A stretch of 64,000 bases of DNA, taken from the NCBI RefSeq assembly GCF_027922005.1, contig NZ_BSEV01000029.1, forward strand, positions 1-64,000, in the 5' to 3' direction. Numbering within the stretch: the first letter of the stretch is position 1; every line of letters begins with the position of its first letter. The DNA comes from Streptosporangium carneum. Its GTDB lineage: Bacteria > Actinomycetota > Actinomycetes > Streptosporangiales > Streptosporangiaceae. A program made the translations under genes and the position numbers. Positions 43,601-51,436 of this stretch are shown here, piece by piece. The notes beneath the pieces are model-generated. The model was not told the origin of the DNA and did not search any database. It saw nothing but the letters and a program-made list of their open reading frames with translations.

Positions 43601-43748
43601 GTTCTACGCGGGCAACCGGGGGCATCTGGGGTTCGCCCACGCGACGGCCGCGTTCGGCGCCGCCCCCGCCGAGGGGGCGAACCTCACGGGGACGACGCCT
43701 TCCCCGACGTCTTCCCCCTCCGCGGCGCACGCCCGGGAGGCGCTGTGA
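40623..43748 (+). CDS. dabA: DabA-type inorganic carbon transporter subunit (DUF2309)
   Basis: 1041 aa, longer than the roughly 830-aa Halothiobacillus DabA. DabA is the soluble zinc subunit of the DAB system, proposed to turn CO2 into bicarbonate using ion flow through DabB. The beta-carbonic-anhydrase-like ligands are all present: C474 and D476 in FCIDERE, H679 in VGHGSS and C694 in HDCGAT. The H-to-C distance (15) matches the characterised protein as I recall it. LQTFVHHNTLHAFE near the start is the family's N-terminal motif. Extra length lies partly in a Pro/Ser/Glu-rich loop at about 610-640. It overlaps both neighbours by 4 bases. Confidence 0.9.
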   Translation: MSHLEVATRPPVDDPSTSVPDLVERAARLLPDQAPLQTFVHHNTLHAFEHLPFDEAVVSAARVFGTEPYQSEAAFRGFLASGRIRPVDIEEVVGAEAGDQAPIVPGGPVRDRFLAIRLQHLFEVPRGPALSWLLLETDQRTRFADRLDPRRHAELLAQARRDWSGPATAEPDPRALQARLLDDLWNRLEKAAPHAHGDDAPVTRRRDQILALTGQDTDELVHPLLIRLSAAFLDQGIAYWPMPERGLGLLGAFRWLYGQAGGPPDRFLRGMGPELRRQESEAWTAERTVVWALKELAVPEADWGAAIQATLLSLRGWAGMMRQFEHRPDRAPVQAHAARLIDYLAVQLTLDAYAARHAVVEHLGRHAAVADLDRLTGSGGRTAAAARPCLELVYEAFVLAQVMPVDTAVFAEQEHARAWIEAVASCDATERRRLLHLAYERRHRVGVLDALSAHQEVAAGAARTPPARLQAVFCIDEREESLRRHLEEHFPEVETYGYAGFFGVAMTYRGLQEVRARPLCPVVVTPRHLVVEEPAGATGAGRHAVPPRRRGVWGRRLTVGSRTLARGSVITLGLGFAHVVSLVGRCLFPRLFHRWSQRLDHGAGAAPVTRLALERAVSPAVSPDTSPAESPVRDAPAQEDGDGLLRGYSVPEMVDVVSAALRTIGLDRAHAPVVLIVGHGSSSLNNPHESAHDCGATGGGRGGPNARAFAAMANHAGVREGLRDRGTDIPDSTWFVGAYHNTCDDSMTYYDEDLVPERRRLQVREAKEAMAAACVLAAHERCRRFESAPLDLPLDAALAHVESHTVDLGQPRPEYGHATNAACVVGRRSRTRGLFLDRRAFLVSYDPDGDASGDLLTNLLLAAGPVCAGINLEYYFSYVDPAGYGCGTKLPHNIVGLFGVMDGHASDLRTGLPWQMVEIHEPVRLLLVVEAEPERLTAILEAHAGLLRLVANGWIQLVAWSPDSDAMHLFRRGGFVPYTPESTEFPTVNRSAQFYAGNRGHLGFAHATAAFGAAPAEGANLTGTTPSPTSSPSAAHAREAL

Positions 43749-45214
43749 GCACCGCGGTCGAGCGGTTCCTCCTTCTGTCGATCGTCGGATTCCCCCTCCT
43801 CGCGTTCCTGCTGCTGGCGGTGTTCGCGTGGCGGGGAGGCCGACGGGCCGAGTGGACCGTCTCGACGGCCGTCGCGCTGGCCTTCGCGCTCGCGACGGCG
43901 TCCGCGATCGTGCTCGTCTGCCTCATGGTGAGCGGCGGCGAGCGGGTGCTGACGGTCTCCGTCGGCACCTGGTTCGGCACCGGGGAGTCGGAGTTCCACC
44001 TGCTGCTCGTCGGCGACCGCCTCTCGCTCCCCTTCGCCGTCCTCATGGCGCTCCTCGGCGGTCTCATCGGCGTCTTCTCACAGCGCTACCTGCACAAGGA
44101 GCCGGGCTACCTGCGCTTCTACATGCTCCTGGCCCTGTTCGGCGCCGGTGTCGAGCTCGTCGCCCTCTCGGGCGCGCTCGAGCTCACGTTCGTGGGCTGG
44201 GAGCTCGCGGGGCTGGCCTCGGCGTTGCTGATCGCGTTCTTCCACGAGCGGCGCAAGCCCGTCGAGCACGGCCTGCGCGCCTTCCTGACCTACCGGGTGT
44301 GCGACGTGGGACTGCTGGCCGGCGTCGTGTGGCTGCACCACGCCACCGGCTCGTCCACGGTGGTCGGCGCCGAGGCTCTCGCCGAGGGCGCCGTCCCGGG
44401 CGACACCGGATGGGCGGCCTTCCAGGCCCCCGCCGCCGCCCGGGACGCCCTCCTGATCGGGCTTCTCCTGTTGTGGGCGGCGATGGGCAAGTCCGCGCAG
44501 GTCCCCCTCGGGGGCTGGCTGCCCCGAGCCATGGAGGGGCCGACGCCGTCGAGCGCCGTCTTCTACGGCGCGATCTCCGTCAGCCTGGGGCCGTACCTCC
44601 TGCTGCGCACGGAGTCCGTCTGGACGGGGGCGCCGGGAGCGCGGATCGCGATCGTCGTGGTCGGCGCGCTGACCGCCGTCCACGCCACCCTGGTCGGACG
44701 CGCCCAGACGGACATCAAGAGCGCCCTGGCCTACGCCTCGATGACCCAGGTCGGCATCATCCTGGTCGAGGTCGGGCTCGGCCTGCGCTATCTCGCGCTG
44801 GCACACCTGATCGCGCACGCCGCGTCGCGCAGCGCGCAGATCCTGCGCTCGCCGAGCCTGATCCACGACCACCACCACCTGGAACAGGCGACGGGCAGGC
44901 CGCTGCCGCCCACCGGAAGGCATCTGGACCGCGTCGTCCCCAGGGGCGCGCAGACATGGCTGTACCGGTACGCGCTGGAGCGAGGCTACTTCGACGCCTG
45001 GCTGCGTGACCACGTGGTCGGCGGGCTGACCCGCCTGGTCAGGCGGGCGGACTCGCTGGACGACCGGTGGGCGGGACTGCTCAGCGCCGGCGCGGTTCCC
45101 GCGAGCCGCACCGGGACGCGGGACGGTCTCCGGGACGGCCTCCGGGACGGGATGGTCGCGGCGGCCAGGGACAGCGGAGCGCCCGCCACGGCACGAGGAG
45201 AGCAGGAGACATGA
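43745..45214 (+). CDS. dabB: DabB-like proton-channel subunit (NuoL/MrpA family), first of two
   Basis: 489 aa from GTG 43745. About 11-12 membrane helices. Family motifs: ALELTFVGWELAGLASALLI, AMGKSAQVPLGGWLPRAMEGPTP and IKSALAYASMTQVGI, including the helix-7 Lys used for proton transfer in NuoL-type subunits. DabB proteins pair with DabA and supply the ion gradient. The C-terminal tail has a short repeat (RDGLRDGLRDG). The gene overlaps dabA (GTGA) and the next gene (ATGA). Confidence 0.88.
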   Translation: MSTAVERFLLLSIVGFPLLAFLLLAVFAWRGGRRAEWTVSTAVALAFALATASAIVLVCLMVSGGERVLTVSVGTWFGTGESEFHLLLVGDRLSLPFAVLMALLGGLIGVFSQRYLHKEPGYLRFYMLLALFGAGVELVALSGALELTFVGWELAGLASALLIAFFHERRKPVEHGLRAFLTYRVCDVGLLAGVVWLHHATGSSTVVGAEALAEGAVPGDTGWAAFQAPAAARDALLIGLLLLWAAMGKSAQVPLGGWLPRAMEGPTPSSAVFYGAISVSLGPYLLLRTESVWTGAPGARIAIVVVGALTAVHATLVGRAQTDIKSALAYASMTQVGIILVEVGLGLRYLALAHLIAHAASRSAQILRSPSLIHDHHHLEQATGRPLPPTGRHLDRVVPRGAQTWLYRYALERGYFDAWLRDHVVGGLTRLVRRADSLDDRWAGLLSAGAVPASRTGTRDGLRDGLRDGMVAAARDSGAPATARGEQET

Positions 45215-46542
45215 TCGCACTGGTTCCGCTGCTGGTGGCAGCCCTGTTCCTGGTGTCCTCCGTCGTCGTCGCCCGCATGGCCGATCCGCGGGGCGCGCGC
45301 CGTACGGCGGTGTACTGCGCGACGGCCGCCACCGCCGCGACGGCGCTGTCGGCCGCGCTGCCGACGGTCAACCGGTTCGCCTCGTTCGTCGAGGGAAGGC
45401 AGGTCGCCGGCCTGACCGTCGTCGCCGCGCCGGACGGCGCCGTCAGACTCGTCGGCCTCGTGACCTGCGCGGCGGGCCTGCTGGTCGTCGCGATGAGCCC
45501 GCTCGCCTCCCATCCGCCGGCGACCACGGCGCGGATCCTGCAGCTGCTGGCGGTCTCCTCCGGTTTCGTCGCCGTCCGGCACGAGGCGGTCTCCGTCGTG
45601 CTGTGGGCGCTGTCCGTCTGGCTCGTCTGGGCCGGGTTGCGCGGACGTGACGGCGGCCTCGGAGATCACGGCGGCAGGGGCGACGGCCTCGACCGCCTGT
45701 TCGCCGTGTACCAGGTGCCGGGCGTCCTGCTCTTCGGCGTGGGCACGGCGCTGACGGCCACCGGCTGGCGGGCGACGGGCACGGTTCTCGTCGTGCTCGG
45801 GATCATGATCAGGTTCGCGGTCATCCCCCTGCACAGCTGGTACCCCAGGTTCGTCGAGCAGGCTCCGCTGGGAGTCGTGGTCGCGTTCGGCACCGCTCCC
45901 GTCGGCGTGCTCGCCCAGCTGGATCTGCTGACCGCTCCGCCGCCCGCCTCGCTCGCGCACCAGGTGGCCCTGGTCTGCGGCCTGACCGCCCTCGTGGCCT
46001 CGGTGTTCGGGGTGGCGCAGCGCGACGCCAGGCGCGCGCTGGCCTTCCTGATGATGAGCCAGACCGGGCTGGTCGCCTGCGGGCTCGGCAGCGGTTCACC
46101 GGCCGCGGTCTCCGGAGCCGTGCTCACCTGGCAGGTCTCCGCCCTCGGCGTCTCGGGATTCGCCATGGCCATGGCCGCGCTCGAGGCGCGGCGCGGCGCG
46201 CTGTCGCTGGTCACGCCCGGCGGGAACTTCGCCAGGACCCCGCGCCTGGCCGTGGCGTTCCTGCTGTGCGGGCTCGCGACCGCCGGCTTCCCGCTGTCCC
46301 TCGGGTTCACGGGCGGCCACCTGCTGATCCACGGCTCGGTCGCCGAGTCCCCGCTGGTCTGGCTCGCGCTGATCGGGGCCGTCGGCGTCAACGGGATGAC
46401 GGTGATGCGCTGCTTCTTCGCCCTGTTCGCGGGCAGCAGGACGCACTCCGGCGAACGCGATCTCGTCCCGCTCGAGACGTACGCGCTGACGATCGCGATC
46501 GGCGCGCTGCTGATCGGCGGCGTCTTTCCCGTGGTCCCGTGA
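45211..46542 (+). CDS. Second NuoL/M-like membrane subunit of the DAB operon
   Basis: 443 aa from ATG 45211, with AGGAG upstream. About 12 helices. It keeps parts of the antiporter pattern (VIPLHSWYPRFVEQAPLGVVVAF, RRALAFLMMSQTGLVACGLG, AGFPLSLGFTGGHLL) but is more divergent than the first subunit. Most described DAB systems have one DabB, so this is an extra or specialised subunit. A terminator follows the stop. Confidence 0.85.
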   Translation: MIALVPLLVAALFLVSSVVVARMADPRGARRTAVYCATAATAATALSAALPTVNRFASFVEGRQVAGLTVVAAPDGAVRLVGLVTCAAGLLVVAMSPLASHPPATTARILQLLAVSSGFVAVRHEAVSVVLWALSVWLVWAGLRGRDGGLGDHGGRGDGLDRLFAVYQVPGVLLFGVGTALTATGWRATGTVLVVLGIMIRFAVIPLHSWYPRFVEQAPLGVVVAFGTAPVGVLAQLDLLTAPPPASLAHQVALVCGLTALVASVFGVAQRDARRALAFLMMSQTGLVACGLGSGSPAAVSGAVLTWQVSALGVSGFAMAMAALEARRGALSLVTPGGNFARTPRLAVAFLLCGLATAGFPLSLGFTGGHLLIHGSVAESPLVWLALIGAVGVNGMTVMRCFFALFAGSRTHSGERDLVPLETYALTIAIGALLIGGVFPVVP

Positions 46543-46545
46543 GTC

Positions 46546-46569
46546 ACCCGCCCTCGTGAGAGGGCGGGT
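46546..46569 (+). terminator. Hairpin terminator of the carbon-uptake operon
   Basis: ACCCGCCCTC (46546-46555) and GAGGGCGGGT (46560-46569) form a perfect 10-bp stem with a GTGA loop, starting 4 bases after the stop. Confidence 0.8.
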
Positions 46570-46673
46570 CGCCCGTCCCGGTGAGAGGAGAGACTCCGCC
46601 TCACACCGCTCGCCGGACCGGGACGCGCGTCGCCGTCGAGAGGCGGCGACGCCCGAACTCCGGACGCGAAGGA

Positions 46674-46841
46674 CTACCGGTTGGGAAGTTCCTCCACGCT
46701 CTCCTCGGCCCTGTCGTCCGCCGTGGAGCCAGCGCCAGCGCTGAGCTCCTCGCGCAGCCGATCGAGGTCAATCCCGTGGCTGCTGTACTTCAGCTCGCGC
46801 GCCACCTTCGTCTGCTTCGCCTTGGCTCGACCCCGCCCCAT
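46674..46841 (-). CDS. DUF3073 protein
   Basis: 55 aa from ATG 46841, with GAGGGAG upstream on the minus strand. The start MGRGRAKAKQTKVARELKYS is the conserved signature of DUF3073, a small basic protein found throughout Actinobacteria. The C-terminal half is acidic (DDRAEESVEELPNR). Function is unknown. It is convergent with the DAB operon. Confidence 0.9.
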   Translation of the reverse strand: MGRGRAKAKQTKVARELKYSSHGIDLDRLREELSAGAGSTADDRAEESVEELPNR

Positions 46842-47195
46842 TGGCTGTACTCCCTCACGCAGGTCGTGCTCGACCTCTTGTCACCGTCGCGTTGCCGACG
46901 ATTCCAGCCTGGCGCGGCAGGTCAGGCTGTGCTCGCCGGTACCCGTACCCAGCGGCGCCCTGCCTCATCCTCGATTCGACCGGGATCGGGGCTTGCCGGG
47001 CGGCGTTGGGGAACAGAACACCGGCTCATCCTACCTAGAAACCTGACGATTTGAACAATTATGCAATTTGCCGGATTATAAATGTCTTGTGTTCCTGGAT
47101 TGGGTGCAGGGGGTTGACGATCCGCGGAAAGCGGGCGGCCTGAGCGGGTTCGCGGCGGCGCCGCGGGCACGCGCAAACGGAGCCGACGGGACCGC
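46842..47195. other. Divergent region between DUF3073 and ArsR genes
   Basis: About 350 bases with no further gene. The right part (47040-47090) is AT-rich and contains the promoter listed next. An open frame on the plus strand here is only the reverse of DUF3073 and its leader. Confidence 0.6.
47051..47079 (+). promoter_or_regulatory. Promoter of the ArsR gene
   Basis: TTGAAC (47051-47056) and GATTAT (47074-47079) are 17 bases apart in an AT-rich island. TTGAACAATTATGCAA is partly symmetric and could be the ArsR operator. The predicted leader is about 110 bases. Confidence 0.5.
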
Positions 47196-47537
47196 ATGAC
47201 CATGACGGTTCCGCTCTACCAGGCCAAAGCGGAATTCTTCCGCACGCTCGGACATCCGGTCCGCATCCGGGTGCTGGAACTGCTGAGGCGAGGCCCCCTG
47301 CCGGTCAGGGACCTGCTGGTCGAGCTCGACATCGAGGCCTCCAACCTGTCACAGCAGCTGGCGGTGCTGCGCCGCGCCGGCATCGTGAACGCCACCCGCG
47401 ACGGGGCGACCGTCGTGTACGCGCTGTCCACCCCGGACGTGGCCGACCTGATGGTCGCCGCGCGCCGGATCCTGGCGGACCTGCTGGCCGGTCAGGGCGA
47501 ACTGGTCGCCGAACTGCGCGCGGAGACCCACGGGTGA
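47196..47537 (+). CDS. ArsR-family winged-helix regulator
   Basis: 113 aa from ATG 47196; an ATG at 47202 is possible. It shows the ArsR pattern: FFRTLGHPVRIRVLELLRRG, then LLVELDIEASNLSQQLAVLRRAGIV as helix-turn-helix, and DGATVVYALS as the wing. The ELCVC metal site of arsenic and zinc sensors is absent, so it senses something else. ArsR genes often accompany SulP transporters, so it may control the operon upstream. Confidence 0.88.
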   Translation: MTMTVPLYQAKAEFFRTLGHPVRIRVLELLRRGPLPVRDLLVELDIEASNLSQQLAVLRRAGIVNATRDGATVVYALSTPDVADLMVAARRILADLLAGQGELVAELRAETHG

Positions 47538-47571
47538 CGCGGGCCCCCACGCGGGCCCCCACGCGGGGTCC

Positions 47572-50500
47572 CTACAGGACGCCGCCCAGCGCCTGCAGCC
47601 TTATGCGCACCTCCTCGGCCTCCAGCAGGTCGAGGTAGTCGAACAGGTAGAGGGCCTGACGCCAGAAGATCCGGGCGGAGTCGGAGTCGCGAAGGTAGAA
47701 GAACACGTCCGCCATCCGCTTGTGCACCTGGGCCTCGTGGTACAGGTCGCCGATGGTCCGCGCGATGGCGAGCGCCTCACGGCAGACGTCCAGGGCCGGG
47801 GTGTACGCGCCGGCCGCGCTGTGCACGTCGGCGATCCCCACCAGGGCCCGCACCTTCTCGTACAGGTCGGCGATCTCGTCGGCCAGTTCCTCGGCCCGCT
47901 GGAAGTGGACCATGGACTCGCCGGGAGCGCCCATGCGGAGGTACGTGCTCCCGATGCTGTTGAGGATGTCCGCCTTGCTCCTGCGGTCGCCGGTCTCCTG
48001 GAAGGTGGTCATGGCCGTCCGATAGCACTCGAGCGCGGATGCGAACTCGCCTTTGTACTGGTGGACGTCACCGAGGTTCTTGTGGAGGATGGCGTGGTTC
48101 TGACGTCCTGCGATCTCTTTGAAGATCTTCAGTGACTCCTGGTACAGCTCGACCGCGTCCCGGTGGTACCCCCGGTGCCGCTGGACGTCGCCCATGTTGT
48201 TCAGGGTCTTGGCCTCCCCCCGCCGGTCGCCGACCCTCCGGTAGGCCGCGAGCGCCCGGCCGAAGAGGTCCAGGGACCCCTGGTAGCGGCCGAGGTGCCA
48301 GTAGACGATTCCGCTGTGCCCCAGGGCGTCCGCCTCTCCTCTGGTGTCGCGCATGGCCCGGAAGATCGCTCCGGCCTCCTCGTGGTGAGCCAGCGCCTCT
48401 CGGTAGCGAGCGGACGCCCAGCTGATGAACCCGATCTGGTCCAGGGTCCTCGCCTCCGCGTGCCGGTCGCCGATCGACCGGTAGACGACCAGCGCCTCAC
48501 GGGTGTGGCGCAACGCCTCCTCGTGCCAGCCGGTTCTGAAACGGGCGAAGCCGAGGTCGAGCGAGGCCTGGGCGACTCCTCCGACGTCGCCGAGCTCACG
48601 GCAGGCGCGCAGTGCCAGCCCGTGGCCCGCCGCGGCGTCCTCCCAGTGCCCCTCGGTGTCGAGATAGCCCGCCATCAGCCGCATCAGCCGGGCGCAGTGG
48701 CCCTTCCACTCGTGGGCGGCGGCGTACTCGGCGAGCTGGAGCACGTCGCTCCACTCCTCCTCCAGCCACCGTCTCCCCGGGGAGGCGGACGACTCGCCCT
48801 CGTCTCCCCTGTCGGCCTCGCCCGCCTCCCCGCCCGGTTCGAGCGTCTGGACGGCGGTCTCCACGGCACGCCGGTAGTGGTCGAGGAGTCGCGTGACCGC
48901 GCGCCGGTTCTCGCTCTCCGAGTCGTCCCGCCAGGCGCGCTCACGCGCGTAGGCACGGATGAGGTCGTGGAAGCGGTACCGCGCGGGCCTCACCTCCTGC
49001 AGCAGATGGTGCCGCAGGAGCACGTCGACGACCTCCTGGGCCTGGGCGACGGTGACGTCGCCCAGGACCGCGGCCACGACCACCGTGGCCTCCCGGCACG
49101 GATGCAGGCCAAGACGCCGGAAGACGAGCCGCTGTCGCGTGGTGAGGTCCCGGTAGGAGAGCTCGAAGGCGGAGTCGATCTCCCGGTTGTCGCCGTCGAG
49201 GCCGTGCGCCGTTCCCGAGGAGCCGGGGAGCAGGCTCGCGCTCTCCGACGGGCCCGTCGTGATGCGACCGGCCCGCAGCGTGATCGCGAGCGGCAGTCCT
49301 CCGCAGAGGCGCACGACCTCGTCGACCTTGCCAGGCTCCGTGTCCTCCCCCGCGAGCCGTCTGACGAGCTTGACGGCGTCCGAGGCCGGCAGCACGCCGA
49401 GGGAGACGGATCGGACGTCGGCCACCCCGTCGAACCGGGCGCGGCTGGTGACCAGTGTGAGACCGGGCGACGAGGCGCTGATCAGCGGCCGCACCTGCTC
49501 GGGCCCCGCGGCGTCGTCGAGAACCACGATCGTGCGCCGGTAGGCGAGCTCGGCGTGCCACACGGACGCGCGCTCCCCCAGCGACCGGGGAATGCGGGAG
49601 GCGGGGACGTCAAGCATGCGAAGCAGGGCGAAGAGCGCCGCCGCCGCGTCCAGAGGAGGACGCACGGGATCGTGCGCCCTGAGATCCAGGTACAGGTGCG
49701 CGTCGGGGTAGTGCGCCGCGAGGGCATGGGCGATGTGCGTCCCCAGTGCCGACTTCCCCACGCCCGGCATTCCCTGGATGGCCACCACCAGATTGCCGCT
49801 GTGGCCACGACGCATCGCGTTGACGGCGTCGATCTCAGGCTCGCGTCCGGTGAAGTGGGGAACGTCGCGCGGGAGCGTGTTGGGCTGCGGCTTGACCCCA
49901 CCGCGCCGGTAGACGGGGGTGACCGCCAGGTCGGAGTCACCGCCGAGGATCCTCCGATGAAGATCCCGCAGTCTCTGACCGGGCTCCGTCGCCGTCTCCG
50001 TCACGAGATCCCGGCGGATCCGCCGGTAGACGCCGAGCGCGTCGACGCGCCGGTCGCTCCGGTAGAGGGCGGTCATGAGGTGGGCGGCGATCGTCTCGTC
50101 GGTCGGATGGAGCGCCAGGAGGTGGTGCAGCTCGTCTAGGACCTCCGCATGGCGTCCCATTCGCAGCTCGAGCTCGACGCGTTCCCGTTGCACGTCCCTG
50201 CGTTCCTCGCCGAGCGTCCTGGCCATCCGCCGGGCCCATGCCCCCGGGAGCCCGGCCAGCGCGTCCCCCGGCCACAGCTCCTCCGCCGCACGGAACAGCC
50301 GGACGGCGTGCTCGGGATCGCCGCTCTCCAGGATGGCCTTCGCCTGACGCCGCAGGTTGCGAAACCGGTGCAGGTCCACCGCCTCGGCCTCGACCGCGAG
50401 CAGGTAGGTGGAACCGCGAGCCACGATTCGCACCTTGTCTCCCAGCGCGTCACGCAACCGGCGACGCAGGCGCGAGACATAGCTGGCGAGGGCGTCACGG

Positions 50501-50685
50501 GCCTTGGGAGGCGGCCGCTCGGCCCACACGTGGTCCACGATGGCGTCGACCGTGACCGTGCGCCCAGGGGAGAGCAGGAGAATCGCCAGTATGAGCTGTT
50601 CCTTCGGAGGGCCGAGCACGTGCTCCCGGCCCTCGGCGTGCAGCACGAGGCTCGCCCCAAGAGCGAGCATCCTGAATTCGAACAC
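47572..50685 (-). CDS. SARP/AfsR-type regulator: DNA-binding, BTAD, NB-ARC, TPR
   Basis: 1037 aa from GTG 50685. Domains: OmpR-type winged helix (about 1-95, ALASYVSRLRRRLRD), BTAD (about 98-245), NB-ARC ATPase (about 285-560, P-loop GMPGVGKSALG near 303-313, Walker B TIVVLDDA), and TPR repeats from about 640 to the end (NNMGDVQRHRGY and similar). AfsR-like proteins activate secondary-metabolite or developmental genes, and their TPR part can bind a signal. The nearest candidate signal is the secreted peptide encoded divergently at 50974. No SARP heptamer repeats are obvious in the shared intergenic region. Confidence 0.93.
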   Translation of the reverse strand: MFEFRMLALGASLVLHAEGREHVLGPPKEQLILAILLLSPGRTVTVDAIVDHVWAERPPPKARDALASYVSRLRRRLRDALGDKVRIVARGSTYLLAVEAEAVDLHRFRNLRRQAKAILESGDPEHAVRLFRAAEELWPGDALAGLPGAWARRMARTLGEERRDVQRERVELELRMGRHAEVLDELHHLLALHPTDETIAAHLMTALYRSDRRVDALGVYRRIRRDLVTETATEPGQRLRDLHRRILGGDSDLAVTPVYRRGGVKPQPNTLPRDVPHFTGREPEIDAVNAMRRGHSGNLVVAIQGMPGVGKSALGTHIAHALAAHYPDAHLYLDLRAHDPVRPPLDAAAALFALLRMLDVPASRIPRSLGERASVWHAELAYRRTIVVLDDAAGPEQVRPLISASSPGLTLVTSRARFDGVADVRSVSLGVLPASDAVKLVRRLAGEDTEPGKVDEVVRLCGGLPLAITLRAGRITTGPSESASLLPGSSGTAHGLDGDNREIDSAFELSYRDLTTRQRLVFRRLGLHPCREATVVVAAVLGDVTVAQAQEVVDVLLRHHLLQEVRPARYRFHDLIRAYARERAWRDDSESENRRAVTRLLDHYRRAVETAVQTLEPGGEAGEADRGDEGESSASPGRRWLEEEWSDVLQLAEYAAAHEWKGHCARLMRLMAGYLDTEGHWEDAAAGHGLALRACRELGDVGGVAQASLDLGFARFRTGWHEEALRHTREALVVYRSIGDRHAEARTLDQIGFISWASARYREALAHHEEAGAIFRAMRDTRGEADALGHSGIVYWHLGRYQGSLDLFGRALAAYRRVGDRRGEAKTLNNMGDVQRHRGYHRDAVELYQESLKIFKEIAGRQNHAILHKNLGDVHQYKGEFASALECYRTAMTTFQETGDRRSKADILNSIGSTYLRMGAPGESMVHFQRAEELADEIADLYEKVRALVGIADVHSAAGAYTPALDVCREALAIARTIGDLYHEAQVHKRMADVFFYLRDSDSARIFWRQALYLFDYLDLLEAEEVRIRLQALGGVL

Positions 50686-50973
50686 GCTCCCTCCGGTCGC
50701 TTATCTAGCAATCCGGATCAGCACCTGAGCGGAATCTTCTCACGCCAATGAACCTAGATCTACCACCCAAGAACCATGCGTCACGATAGATATGAATTTC
50801 GCCGACTATCTCTTATGTCCATGTTCGCGACACGCAACCAGGACTAAATTCCGGATAGCAGGAAATAACGGAAATGGGGCGCAAGAAACCCGCCTAACGA
50901 GTATAGTTGCCTCACCCAATGCGCCATAACCACGCATTGGATGACTATCTATACATAGCCAGGAAACGGACAA
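50686..50973. other. AT-rich divergent promoter region
   Basis: About 290 bases, one of the AT-richest parts of the window, between the SARP regulator and the peptide gene. It contains TATCTATACATAG just before the peptide ribosome site and the inverted repeat listed next. Confidence 0.6.
50916..50940. promoter_or_regulatory. 8-bp inverted repeat before the TFMI peptide gene
   Basis: CCAATGCG (50916-50923) and CGCATTGG (50933-50940) are exact reverse complements around 9 bases, just upstream of a -10-like TATACA (50950). Likely an operator for the peptide gene. Confidence 0.45.
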
Positions 50974-51267
50974 ATGACCAAAATCCTGTCAACGGTTGTC
51001 GCGGCGACCGCCCTCGGTGTGGGGCTCCTCGGCACGACGACCACGGCGGCGTTCGCCGAGACGGCGCAGGCCGGAAAAACGGGCGACCGCACGGAACAGC
51101 GCAACCTCGTGGCGGTCAGCGCGGCCCCGGGCAAAAGCAGAACCTTCATGATCCACCTCGGTCGGCGAGGACCGGACAAATCCTATACGTTCATGATTAC
51201 TCCCCCACGGGACAATACGGCGGCCTCCAAGCCCGGCCCCGAGAAGCCTGAAACCTTCATGATCTGA
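50974..51267 (+). CDS. Secreted peptide precursor with three TFMI repeats
   Basis: 97 aa from ATG 50974, with AGGAAA upstream. The signal peptide ends at about AAFA-ETA (28). The mature part of about 69 residues repeats S/K-x-x-T-F-M-I three times: [22 protein letters not shown] and a C-terminal KPETFMI that ends the protein. Such repeats suggest several copies of a short processed peptide, either a signal or a modified peptide. No known RiPP family is recognised. It is divergent from a SARP-NB-ARC-TPR sensor and followed by a glycosyltransferase-like gene. Confidence 0.7.
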
Positions 51268-51436
51268 TCCACCCCGCACCGACCCCTCCAGGGTCGTGGT
51301 CGGCCCCTGGCCACGACCCAGCGACGCCCGCAAGCGAAACGTCATGGTTTTCGCAAGGAAAGCATCCTCCCCGCCATCGCACGCTCGTGCTCCGCGGCCT
51401 TCGGAGAACGGCCGCCGACAAGCGAGGGAGAGCGTC

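Noticed and set aside
46681-47046. Plus-strand open frame between the DAB operon and ArsR
   Set aside because: It is the reverse strand of DUF3073 plus its leader and lacks coding character.
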